Shown here piece by piece: positions 23,891 to 30,903 of a stretch of DNA of 32,192 bases (position 1 is its first letter; every line of letters starts with the position of its first letter). Where the stretch lies: the NCBI GenBank assembly GCA_934525065.1, contig CAKSYX010000022.1, positions 1 to 32,192 on the forward strand, read 5' to 3'. The translations under genes and the position numbers were made by a program. Below the pieces are notes generated by a model. The model saw only the letters and a list, made by a program, of their open reading frames with translations, was not told the origin of the DNA and made no database searches. This DNA is from an uncultured Eubacteriales bacterium (GTDB lineage Bacteria > Bacillota > Clostridia > Oscillospirales > Acutalibacteraceae).

Positions 23891-24370
23891 TCAGACCTTG
23901 TTGAGGATAAGGATTGAAATAACAACGCCGTAAAGAGCGATGGATTCACCGAGGGCAACGAAGATAAGGCTCTTACCGAAGGACTTCGGGTCTTCGCTCG
24001 TTGCTGCGATTGCGGCAGGCGCACCGGCTGCAACGGCGATACCGCCGCCGATACCTGCAAGACCTGTTACAAGGCCGGCCGCAAGAAGGCCGAGGCCGTT
24101 TGAAGAGCTTGCTGAAGCAGTTTCTGCGTCCTCGCTCGTTGCTACCGGAGTTGCGGCAGCGTCCGGTGCGGCTGCGGTTTCGTTTTCAGCCGAAGCGGCA
24201 AAAGCAAACACACTGACCATTACGATGAGAACAAGGAAGGTTGCAATATTAACTCTCATAGCCTTTTTGATCGACTTGCCTTCCATTCTCTTTTTGAAGG
24301 TGTAAAACGCCGAGAACATAAGGCCTGCTGCGGGAACGATTGCGATGAGTGCATAAAGAAGAGTATCCAT
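23891..24370 (-). CDS. ntpK: V-type ATPase subunit K (membrane rotor ring)
   Basis: A 159-residue proteolipid-ring subunit. The C-terminal half is a clear c-type hairpin: the Gly/Ala-rich helix GLAGIGGGIAVAAG at about 103-116, a short ED-PKS polar loop, then FVALGESIALYGVV with the ion-binding carboxylate E142. The N-terminal half differs from the duplicated Enterococcus subunit. It has a helix at about 3-24 (LLYALIAIVPAAGLMF), a cationic loop (KKRMEGKSIKKAMR), and a second very hydrophobic helix ending AFAASAENE. An Ala/Glu-rich linker at about 60-92 follows. Only one carboxylate-bearing hairpin is therefore present. The ATG at 24370 follows AGGAGG. Confidence 0.9.
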   Translation of the reverse strand: MDTLLYALIAIVPAAGLMFSAFYTFKKRMEGKSIKKAMRVNIATFLVLIVMVSVFAFAASAENETAAAPDAAATPVATSEDAETASASSSNGLGLLAAGLVTGLAGIGGGIAVAAGAPAAIAATSEDPKSFGKSLIFVALGESIALYGVVISILILNKV

Positions 24371-24428
24371 TTTTGTTTCCTCCTGAAATTGAAATTAAGT
24401 TGAAGTTGATATATTAAAGCTATAATGC

Positions 24429-26342
24429 TTATCTGATCTTTGCGGCTTCAAAGGGACGTCCTTCGCCCTCATAGAAGCGGCTGAACATTTCATAGAACTC
24501 AAGGCGCAGGCCCTGAATTCCCGTCAGAAGTCCTTCAAGTGCAATGACAACAATGTTGCCGAGAACAACAACTATCATTCCCTTGACCGTTGAAGTATCT
24601 CCGGCGAGGGTGAACACAACCATCATCATACTTGCGTGAACGATGACAAACGCGCCGACACGCAGGAATGAGACTGTGTTGCTGAAATACGAAAGAATGT
24701 ATTCAATGCATTCAAAAAGGTTCTGAAGGATAAAGTCTCCTATACTTTCCGGCTTTTTGAATTTTCCTTCGTCAAGAATCGGCGCAAGCAGCTCCTTGCA
24801 GAAGAGGATTACAACGCCGACGAGCAGCATAACCGTACTGATACCTGTCGGGAAGATGCCCTCTTTCGCCATGAAGGAATAGGCAAGGTTTGCGCCGCCG
24901 ATATAGACGACCAGACCGGCAAGACCGTTTTCCGAGAACAGAGCCGTTCCAAGCTTCCTTTTCTTCACGTTTGTTATGATACTGATGATTATTGCAACGG
25001 CAACAAGCGCAACACCGATTGCAATTGCAAAAAGCAAAACGGTGTTGATGGAATCCATGACCGAAAGCGGCTTGGACGCAAGACCGATCGCATGATAGAC
25101 CGGGTCAAGCAGCTCCTCAAATCCGAACACCGAGCCGAACATGAAGCCGAAGAACATTGAAGAAACTCCGCAGGGAACAAGGATTTTTCCGAGCTCGATT
25201 TTTTTGAGCTTCCACGCGAGCAGACCGCCGAGGGCAAGAACAAAGCCCTGACCGACGTCTCCGAACATTATGCCGAACAAAAGCGTGTAGGTTACGGCAA
25301 CAAAAGCCGTGATGTCAATGTCTCCGTAGGACGGAAGTCCGTACATCTTAACAAAATATGTGTACGGCCGCGAAAGCAGGAAGTTTTTGAGCCTGACCGG
25401 CGGAGAGGAGTTCTTCTCCGGGTCTTCAATTTCCGTAACAAATTCCGGATACTTTTCAAGTCTTTTTCTGAACTTTTTTTCTGCCGATGCAGGAATCCAG
25501 CCGACAAAGAAGCAGCTTTTTTCATGGTGCACCGCATATTTGCGAAGCTCAAAAACTGCGTTCAGCTCCATGAGCTTGAGGTAGAGAGATTTAATCTTTT
25601 CGCCCTCACGCTCCCAGATGGCCTTGATCTTTTCGTCAAGCTCCGCCTGCTGCTGCCGGATAAGCTCAATGTTTTCCTCGAGGCTCTTTATAATGTCATC
25701 CGTTGTTCCGACAGCGGAAGGAATGTGAAGCCTTTCAAAATGCAGCGCAGCGAAAATTCCGTCGATCTCGTCCTCGCGCTCCTTCGGCGCGAAATAGGCG
25801 CCCCAGTAGCCGGCATCATTAGATGAGCAGGGGCAAAACAGAATGTACGGGTTTTCCGCATAACCGCGGTTGAGCTTCAGATAGCCATCCTTCGGAAGGA
25901 AGCCGAAGCGCGGGCAAATGAACCTGCAGGCAAAAATTTCGTCAAGACCGACATCAAGACCCGTGAAGTGGGAATATTTTTCAATTCCGTCACGACACTC
26001 CTCAAGCTGTTCCGTGAGGTTCTTCCTCTCTTCGCCGAGAGTGTTGATTGTTTCGCCGACTGAGCTTATATACTCCTTTGCCCGTTCGTCAACAACGGTA
26101 CCCCTGATTTTTTTCGCATCCTCAAGACTGACGCCCAAAGAAGAGGCAAGCTCCCTGATATTTGCGAAAAGCTGGGAATACGGGTTCTCTTCATTCAACG
26201 CGGCATAGCCCATCGACTGCGAAATGAAATTACCGGCGTATTCCGGGTGAAAATTGCCGTCAAGGCAGCAGGCCGTTATGAGCTTGTTCAGCTGTGACGC
26301 GGGCCCGTTGATCCTGACGAACTTCATTTTTTCAATAGCCAA
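24429..26342 (-). CDS. ntpI: V-type ATPase subunit I (membrane stator, a-type)
   Basis: A 637-residue subunit whose membrane half forms the ion half-channels against the K ring. The N-terminal 330 residues are soluble with coiled-coil stretches (NTLGEERKNLTEQLEE, ENIELIRQQQAELDEK). The C-terminal half has seven or eight helices, including LLFGIMFGDVGQGFVLALGG and the arginine-bearing segment SFLRVGAFVIVHASMM. The TTG at 26342 is the likely start, lying about 10 bases after AAGGAGG and directly after the subunit C stop; an in-frame ATG five codons later is the alternative. Confidence 0.95.
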   Translation of the reverse strand: MAIEKMKFVRINGPASQLNKLITACCLDGNFHPEYAGNFISQSMGYAALNEENPYSQLFANIRELASSLGVSLEDAKKIRGTVVDERAKEYISSVGETINTLGEERKNLTEQLEECRDGIEKYSHFTGLDVGLDEIFACRFICPRFGFLPKDGYLKLNRGYAENPYILFCPCSSNDAGYWGAYFAPKEREDEIDGIFAALHFERLHIPSAVGTTDDIIKSLEENIELIRQQQAELDEKIKAIWEREGEKIKSLYLKLMELNAVFELRKYAVHHEKSCFFVGWIPASAEKKFRKRLEKYPEFVTEIEDPEKNSSPPVRLKNFLLSRPYTYFVKMYGLPSYGDIDITAFVAVTYTLLFGIMFGDVGQGFVLALGGLLAWKLKKIELGKILVPCGVSSMFFGFMFGSVFGFEELLDPVYHAIGLASKPLSVMDSINTVLLFAIAIGVALVAVAIIISIITNVKKRKLGTALFSENGLAGLVVYIGGANLAYSFMAKEGIFPTGISTVMLLVGVVILFCKELLAPILDEGKFKKPESIGDFILQNLFECIEYILSYFSNTVSFLRVGAFVIVHASMMMVVFTLAGDTSTVKGMIVVVLGNIVVIALEGLLTGIQGLRLEFYEMFSRFYEGEGRPFEAAKIR

Positions 26343-27401
26343 TTACAACAAACCTCCTTCATCATCTGTACCTATACCGATGAGGTTTTTTCTGATCTCC
26401 TGTGCAGGAACGCCGTATTTGCAGCCTTCGATTATTCTGACAAGATTCGTGCTCTCGTCAAGAGAAAGCAAAAGGTAGCAAAGCATAACGACCGGCGGAT
26501 AGGAGGAAAAGCGAATCTTTTTTCGGCAGTAGGCGTGAAGCGAACCTTCAAGCGACTTTTCAAATTCGCCGCCGTTTCCTGCCCAGTCTCCGTACGGAGT
26601 TTTTTGAAGAAAGCTCAAAAGCTCCTGAGTTGTTCTGCACAAAGCAAGCTTTTTCTTTTGCGGCTCGGTGAAAAGCGTTACACCCACCGAGGAACGCAGA
26701 AAGCCCGAAAGGGCTTCAAGGCTTTGCGGATAATACTTCAATGCGCGGTAGCACGCCGCAAGCAGTTTGCAGTCGCGGCTGCGGGCCGCAACCTCAAAAA
26801 CCGCCTCACGCTCCTTTTTTGAACGGAACTTTGAAATAAGCTTTTGAAGCTTCGCGTCAAAAAGTCCGCTGAACGCCATTTCAAAAGAAAGATAGCTTTT
26901 GAACGGGTCGGAAAGGAGCTTTTTATAAAGCTTTCCGTATTCCGTTTTTTCAAGACACGCGGCAATCTCTTCAAGCGAATTTGCGCGTCCGAGCGCAAAA
27001 AGGTCAATACTCAGGTGCTTGTCAACGAACGGATGCACCTGAAGAAGATAGGTCTCAGTCTTTTTTGAAAACATGAGAAGAGTGCAGCGCAAAATCTGCT
27101 CAATCTCTGTTTTGATAATAAAGTATTTATAAAAATCATCGCCGATTGCCAGCTCGTAACGGCAAAGCGCACTGAACCTTGAGAAGCGCAGCTTTTGAAC
27201 AAGGTCTTCAAGAACACGCGGCGGAAAATCGCTGAGCTTTGAGCTTTCAATCTCCCCGGCGTATTCGGTGTTGGCCTTCAGGTACGACGCAATCTCGTTT
27301 GAATTACGGCAGGCAAGCAGCGCGTCATACTGACTTGCTGAAATACTCTTTCCGTAAAACGACCTTGAAAGGGCAAGAACGGCGTTTGAAGCTTTCGACA
27401 C
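26343..27401 (-). CDS. ntpC: V-type ATPase subunit C (rotor-ring connector, d-type)
   Basis: A 352-residue soluble funnel-shaped subunit that links shaft D to the K ring. The whole chain is helical. It begins SKASNAVLALSRSFYGKSIS and later has NSNEIASYLKANTEYAGE, typical of the three repeated helical subdomains. I favour the GTG at 27401 because GAGGTGA lies five bases upstream; the frame also offers a GTG at 27410 that overlaps this site. It sits between the small stalk subunit and ntpI, almost touching both. Confidence 0.9.
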   Translation of the reverse strand: MSKASNAVLALSRSFYGKSISASQYDALLACRNSNEIASYLKANTEYAGEIESSKLSDFPPRVLEDLVQKLRFSRFSALCRYELAIGDDFYKYFIIKTEIEQILRCTLLMFSKKTETYLLQVHPFVDKHLSIDLFALGRANSLEEIAACLEKTEYGKLYKKLLSDPFKSYLSFEMAFSGLFDAKLQKLISKFRSKKEREAVFEVAARSRDCKLLAACYRALKYYPQSLEALSGFLRSSVGVTLFTEPQKKKLALCRTTQELLSFLQKTPYGDWAGNGGEFEKSLEGSLHAYCRKKIRFSSYPPVVMLCYLLLSLDESTNLVRIIEGCKYGVPAQEIRKNLIGIGTDDEGGLL

Positions 27402-27427
27402 AGTCGTCACCTCTTTTTTTCAAAAAA

Positions 27428-27739
27428 TCAGCCGCCGGTAATTCCCTCAACAGCCTCGTTCACCCATTGCTCGCAGCACTCTTCAAAAACCTTTGTGAGC
27501 CTTTCGGCAACGGCCTTTTCTTTTTCTGCAATCGCCTTTTCGGCCTTTTCAAGCTCCAAAGCGGCGTCACTTTTCATTTTTTCGGCCTTTTCGGCAAATT
27601 CGTGCTCATTTTCTCTTTGCAGCTGCTGCTTTTTTTCGTCAAGCTCCCTGACGGCGTCAACGCGGCTCTGAGCGGCGTTTTCAACGCTTTTTCTCGCGGT
27701 TTTGTCAACCTCAATAAGCTTTTTTATGAGCTCATCCAT
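27428..27739 (-). CDS. V-type ATPase G/H-type stalk subunit
   Basis: A 103-residue, almost wholly helical and highly charged protein (KTARKSVENAAQSRVDAVRE, EKAEKAIAEKEKAVAERLTK). The heptad pattern is suited to the coiled coil formed with subunit E in the peripheral stalk. It is the first gene of the operon, in the place of ntpF or the archaeal H subunit. Sequence alone is low in specific motifs, so position supports the call. The ATG at 27739 follows AAAGGAGG, and the operon promoter is directly upstream. Confidence 0.85.
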   Translation of the reverse strand: MDELIKKLIEVDKTARKSVENAAQSRVDAVRELDEKKQQLQRENEHEFAEKAEKMKSDAALELEKAEKAIAEKEKAVAERLTKVFEECCEQWVNEAVEGITGG

Positions 27740-27767
27740 CTCAACGCCTCCTTTTACATGATGTCTA

Positions 27768-27795
27768 ATTATAACACTATTTTTAATTTAATCAA
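27768..27795 (-). promoter_or_regulatory. Promoter of the V-ATPase operon
   Basis: On the minus strand TTGATT (27790-27795), a 16-base spacer and TATAAT (27768-27773), preceded by TG as an extended -10. The predicted start near 27761 leaves a short leader of about 22 bases. Confidence 0.8.
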
Positions 27796-27830
27796 GATTT
27801 AAAACAAAAATCTCAAGGTTAAATCAGACA

Positions 27831-27857
27831 AACATTTTGATGAAAAATCAAAATGTT
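27831..27857. promoter_or_regulatory. 11-bp inverted repeat between divergent promoters
   Basis: AACATTTTGAT (27831-27841) and ATCAAAATGTT (27847-27857) form a perfect dyad with a 5-base spacer. It lies between the V-ATPase and FkbM promoters. No long T-run follows on either strand, so a protein-binding operator is at least as likely as a terminator. Confidence 0.55.
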
Positions 27858-27897
27858 AGAGCAAAGAAAACATATTTTCTTTCTGCCCTCATGTTTC

Positions 27898-27926
27898 TTG
27901 AAAAGTTTATATAACCGTGATATCAT
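27898..27926 (+). promoter_or_regulatory. Promoter of the FkbM-type gene
   Basis: TTGAAA (27898-27903), a 17-base spacer and TATCAT (27921-27926). The start codon at 27946 would give a leader of only about 13 bases. Confidence 0.6.
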
Positions 27927-27945
27927 ATTGCAATGGGGTGGTCGA

Positions 27946-28998
27946 ATGCTTGAAAAAATAAAAGACAGAGAGCTCTGGTCTTTTTTAAAGGAAGAAACGC
28001 TGCCGGTTGTTCTTTACGGAATGGGCAACGGCGCGGACATGATTATTGAGGAGCTTGAAAAGCGCGGCGTTTCCTTTGCCGACACCTTTGCAAGCGACGG
28101 CTTTGTCAGAGGTCAGCTCTTCCACGGAAAAAGAGTCCTGACACTGAGCGAAGCGGAGGAAAAATACGGCGATTTTATCATCCTTATGACCTTTGCCGTC
28201 CATGACAAAAAAACGCTCTTTTTCATAAATGAGCTTTCAAAAAAACATCGGCTTTACGCGCCCACCGTGCCCGTTGCCGGAAACGGCCTTTTCGACCTTG
28301 AATATCTTTCGGAAAATGAAGATAAGTTCGACCGCGCGTTTTCGCTTCTTGCGGACGAAAAATCGCGTCAGGTCTTTCTCAATGTTCTGAAGTTTAAAAT
28401 CAGCGGAAAGCCCGGATATCTTTTTGACTGTCAGAGCAAAAAGAATGAAGTATATGAAAGCATTCTGCGGCTTTCAAAAGACGAAAGCATAGCCGACCTC
28501 GGTGCTTATGACGGAGACACAATCAGGGAATTTCTTTCGTTCACAGGCGGAGAATACGGCCGCATTTTTGCCTTTGAGCCGGACGCAAAAAATTTCAAAA
28601 AACTTTGCGCAAAAACCGAGGGCCTTGAAAGGCTCAAACGCTTCAATTTCGGCGCGTGGGACAAAAAGGAAACGCGGCTTTTTGAAAAAAGGGCCGGACG
28701 CAACTCCCATGAGGGTAAAATCGGCGTTCCCGTCCTTTTTGACAGCGTTGACAATGTTATAACCGACCGCCTCAGCTTTATAAAAATGGACATTGAGGGC
28801 GCGGAAAAGCGTGCGCTTGAGGGCGCAAGAAAAACGATTGAAAAATATAAGCCGAAGCTTTACGTCTGCGCATACCACAGAAACGAAGACTTTTTTGCCC
28901 TGCCCGAAGAGATTCTTTCAATCAGAAGCGATTACAAAATCTATTTGAGACACCACCCGTATATTCCGGCGTGGGAAACAAATTTCTACTGTGTGTGA
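27946..28998 (+). CDS. FkbM-family SAM-dependent methyltransferase
   Basis: A 350-residue cytoplasmic protein with two parts. The N-terminal 130 or so residues hold a Rossmann-like start (VVLYGMGNGADMIIEELEKR) and a SEAEEKYGDFIILMTFAV strand, resembling nucleotide-sugar sensing domains. The C-terminal part is an FkbM-type methyltransferase: SIADLGAYDGDTIREFL binds SAM, FAFEPDAKNFKKL follows, and KMDIEGAEKRALEGA is the second family signature. Such enzymes often methylate sugars or polysaccharide precursors; the acceptor is unknown. I chose the ATG at 27946 because homology starts there and GGGGTGG precedes it. It is divergent from the V-ATPase operon and ends at a long hairpin terminator. Confidence 0.85.
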   Translation: MLEKIKDRELWSFLKEETLPVVLYGMGNGADMIIEELEKRGVSFADTFASDGFVRGQLFHGKRVLTLSEAEEKYGDFIILMTFAVHDKKTLFFINELSKKHRLYAPTVPVAGNGLFDLEYLSENEDKFDRAFSLLADEKSRQVFLNVLKFKISGKPGYLFDCQSKKNEVYESILRLSKDESIADLGAYDGDTIREFLSFTGGEYGRIFAFEPDAKNFKKLCAKTEGLERLKRFNFGAWDKKETRLFEKRAGRNSHEGKIGVPVLFDSVDNVITDRLSFIKMDIEGAEKRALEGARKTIEKYKPKLYVCAYHRNEDFFALPEEILSIRSDYKIYLRHHPYIPAWETNFYCV

Positions 28999-29030
28999 GT
29001 CGAGTCAAATGCGGCTTTGCAATGGTATAG

Positions 29031-29091
29031 TCCCCCTTGAGCAGCACTTGAAGCAGCAATAATTTCGAGGCTGACTCTAAGGGGGATTTTT
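29031..29091 (+). terminator. Extended terminator after the FkbM-type gene
   Basis: TCCCCCTT (29031-29038) pairs with AAGGGGGA (29079-29086) and is followed by TTTTTG. The stem continues inward with GAG/CTC and CAGC/GCTG, interrupted by single-base bulges, around a 24-base loop. It is longer and more structured than the other terminators here. Confidence 0.8.
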
Positions 29092-29132
29092 GTGCCGAAG
29101 AAAGCGCAAAAAAGCAAAATAAAAAGCAGCCG

Positions 29133-29173
29133 AAAAAATCCGAGATTCGTATAATGCGAGTCCCGGATTTTTT
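29133..29173. terminator. Bidirectional hairpin terminator
   Basis: A perfect 10-bp stem AAAAAATCCG (29133-29142) with CGGATTTTTT (29164-29173) has extra pairing inside the loop. The A and T ends make it work in either direction. Confidence 0.7.
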
Positions 29174-29213
29174 GCTTTCAAGTGTCCTTTTTGGTGAATT
29201 TCTTTCCGTCTAG

Positions 29214-29339
29214 GGAATCAAAGCGGCCGTTGAAAAGGCTGTTTTTGCAACAAAAAAGACAATTAGAATCGGCGTTAACGAATATGGAATAAGCTTTGAG
29301 TGTCTGCTGTGCGGCCGAGAGCTTTCTGCCGTATATTGA
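29214..29339 (+). pseudogene. Possible gene remnant with a CxxC pair
   Basis: Between a TAG at 29211 and a TGA at 29337 runs a 41-codon open frame without a start codon. It reads IKAAVEKAVFATKKTIRIGV and then ISFECLLCGRELSAVY. The amino-acid and codon composition resemble real genes of the window, and the frame continues a little upstream of the TAG (GEFLSV). It could be the 3' end of a lost gene. Its stop codon overlaps the -35 box of the GH16 promoter. The rest of 28999-29330 holds only the two terminators. Confidence 0.3.
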
Positions 29340-29364
29340 CACGGGATTTCATCTATGATAAAAT
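29336..29364 (+). promoter_or_regulatory. Promoter of the GH16 gene
   Basis: A perfect TTGACA (29336-29341), a 17-base spacer and TAAAAT (29359-29364). The predicted start near 29371 leaves a leader of about 180 bases before the GTG start codon at 29550. Confidence 0.82.
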
Positions 29365-29368
29365 AAAA

Positions 29369-29522
29369 TTGCACAAAGCTGCAAATAACCGCTGATTTAT
29401 TAAGAGTGCAAAGGCTCCGGAAAAATTTTCTGTCAGCTCGCTGCTACAAGGCCGGAACGGGTGTGCGCTTGAGCGAAAATCAAGCCGTCAGGATTTTTGC
29501 TTTTTTGGTTGACCTGCGGTTA
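29369..29522 (+). ncRNA. Structured leader RNA candidate before the GH16 gene
   Basis: The leader has several perfect pairings: TTGCAC/GTGCAA (29369-29374, 29406-29411), TCCGG/CCGGA (29416-29420, 29452-29456), GCTTGA/TCAAGC (29467-29472, 29480-29485). Two longer-range ones compete: TAACCGC (29386-29392) with GCGGTTA (29516-29522), versus CCGTCAGG (29485-29492) with CCTGCGG (29513-29519). A U-rich tract lies at 29493-29508. The mutually exclusive use of the same GCGG resembles a switch. I considered c-di-GMP-I, because GCAAAGGCTCCGG resembles part of that motif, but the rest does not fit. Confidence 0.5.
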
Positions 29523-29549
29523 CATAAAATTATAAGGAGATGATGTTAC

Positions 29550-30461
29550 GTGTTAAAACCCTTTATCAAAGCTTTGATAGTTTTTCTTTCGCTTTTTTCG
29601 CTTTCGTTCCCGCAGAATCTCGGTCTTGCAAGGAAGGTCAGCGACAAAGAAATCGACATGAGCAAGTTTGACCTCGTCTGGAGCGACGAATTTGATGCAG
29701 ACAGCCTTGACAGTGAAAAATGGGGATACAGCTGGTGGATTACCGAGCGCAAGGGCGGCTATTGGCACGAGGACATGGTCTCGGTCAGAGACGGCAACCT
29801 TGTAATCAGTGCCGAATACAAAAGCGAGCCGCTTGAAAACCGCTATTACGACGAATTTCACGAAACCGTTGACTTCAAGCCCTATAAAAAAGGCTGGTAC
29901 AGCGGAAAAGTCACGACTCTCGGAAAGTACGAGCAGAAGTACGGATATATGGAGGCGTGCTGCATTCTTCCGGCCTCTTCCGGAATGTGGTCTGCTTTCT
30001 GGCTGATGAACGATGGTGTATTCAACATTGACTCAAGCGGAAAGGACGGAACGGAAATTGACGTTTTTGAGTCTATGAGCTATGATACGCACCGTTTCGG
30101 TCTTGACAAGGTTGCGGTAAATCTTCACTTTGACGGCTACGAAAAGGATCACCGGACCGAACACGTTGGAAGCTTTTTCATTGAAAACAATCCGTATAAG
30201 GAATACAACACCTATGGCGTTGAATGGAATGAAAATGAGTATATCTTCTATATCAACGGAAAAGAGGCCGCAAGGACCTCCTTCGGCGGTGTTTCTCAAA
30301 ACCCGGAATATCTTCTTCTTTCGCTTGAAATTGCCGGCAATGACGGCGTCTCCTTTGAAGATCCGAAAGGAAAGGGAAAAATGAAGTACAGCGAAAAAGG
30401 GCCTATTGAGTTCAAGGTCGATTATGTCAGATGCTATCAGTATAAAGACCTGATCGGCTGA
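29550..30461 (+). CDS. Secreted GH16 beta-glucanase (laminarinase-like)
   Basis: A 303-residue glycoside hydrolase of family 16, which cleaves beta-1,3 or beta-1,3-1,4 glucans and related polymers with retention. An N-terminal signal peptide (KALIVFLSLFSLSFP) suggests export. The catalytic motif is EIDVFE at 169-174, with nucleophile E169, D171 and acid/base E174; the extra residue is the beta-bulge form seen in laminarinases. Supporting motifs are DLVWSDEFDA, YGYMEACCILPASSGMWSAFW and the aromatic YGVEWNENEYIFYINGK stretch. There is no binding module. The start is GTG at 29550, 10 bases after AAGGAG. It stands alone behind a strong promoter and long leader. Confidence 0.92.
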   Translation: MLKPFIKALIVFLSLFSLSFPQNLGLARKVSDKEIDMSKFDLVWSDEFDADSLDSEKWGYSWWITERKGGYWHEDMVSVRDGNLVISAEYKSEPLENRYYDEFHETVDFKPYKKGWYSGKVTTLGKYEQKYGYMEACCILPASSGMWSAFWLMNDGVFNIDSSGKDGTEIDVFESMSYDTHRFGLDKVAVNLHFDGYEKDHRTEHVGSFFIENNPYKEYNTYGVEWNENEYIFYINGKEAARTSFGGVSQNPEYLLLSLEIAGNDGVSFEDPKGKGKMKYSEKGPIEFKVDYVRCYQYKDLIG

Positions 30462-30533
30462 GAATTTTTCTCGTCAGAACACATATTTTATCCGGGAATA
30501 TTTTTAATACAGCAATAAGGTCAGTTCCGACTT

Positions 30534-30590
30534 TGGACACCTGCTGCGTGGCTGAATTGTTTTCAGCCAGAGCAAAATCTATGATGTCCA
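30534..30590 (+). other. Two-tier hairpin downstream of GH16
   Basis: An outer stem TGGACA (30534-30539) with TGTCCA (30585-30590) encloses a perfect inner stem GGCTGAA (30550-30556) with TTCAGCC (30562-30568). It lies between the GH16 stop codon and the distal terminator, so it may be a structured 3' UTR. No T-run follows it. The rest of 30462-30633 shows nothing else. Confidence 0.4.
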
Positions 30591-30633
30591 CGGTCGTCCG
30601 CACCGAAAATCAACACCGGAATAAAGCACGGCA

Positions 30634-30671
30634 GCCGCGGCAGGAAAAAACCGAGCCGCGGCAGTTTTTTT
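30634..30671 (+). terminator. Distal terminator of the GH16 transcript
   Basis: Two copies of the self-complementary GCCGCGGC (30634-30641, 30655-30662) pair around a 13-base loop and are followed by AGTTTTTTTG. It is the first strong plus-strand terminator after GH16, 170 bases downstream. Confidence 0.8.
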
Positions 30672-30717
30672 GAATAGAGGGGCTATCATTCGGGAATTGA
30701 AGCCTGCCACATACAGG

Positions 30718-30825
30718 TCAACATCGAAGTCGGATAGTCAATCCTATGCCGAGGTTTACTGCCGTGGTGGTTTTCCCCACGCCGCCTTTTTGGTTGCATA
30801 TCGCTATGGTTTTACAGTTTGGCAT
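30718..30825 (-). pseudogene. ParA-type ATPase, internally deleted remnant
   Basis: The ATG at 30825 follows AAGGAGG and starts MPNCKTIAICNQKGGVGKTT, a perfect ParA/Soj deviant Walker A box, continuing TAVNLGIGL. A full ParA would continue for more than 200 residues. Here the frame jumps to TIRLRC and stops. TIRLR resembles the TISLG found about 20 residues further on in element-borne ParA proteins. An internal deletion removing the Walker A' aspartates is therefore likely, followed by loss of the rest. Full ParA proteins of this type segregate plasmids and integrative elements; this copy cannot be functional. Confidence 0.8.
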
Positions 30826-30865
30826 TTCGCTTTTCCTCCTTCTTGTTAGATTTGGATCGCTCGAT

Positions 30866-30903
30866 CCACCAAAACACAGGAATCGAGTCCTGTGCTTTGG
30901 TGG
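30866..30903. promoter_or_regulatory. Long hairpin upstream of the parA remnant
   Basis: CCACCAAA and CACAGGA pair with TCCTGTG and TTTGGTGG around a 6-base loop: 15 bp with one mismatch (30866-30881, 30888-30903). It lies about 40 bases before the parA start codon, in its leader. It is not followed by a T-run, so it is a regulatory or binding structure rather than a terminator. Confidence 0.6.

Noticed and set aside
28474..28878. A 134-codon minus-strand frame
   Set aside because: It is antisense to the conserved methyltransferase domain of the FkbM-type gene.
29369..29480. Cyclic-di-GMP-I riboswitch
   Set aside because: GCAAAGGCTCCGG resembles one conserved strand, but the GAAA tetraloop hairpin, its receptor and the closing stem of that class are not present.
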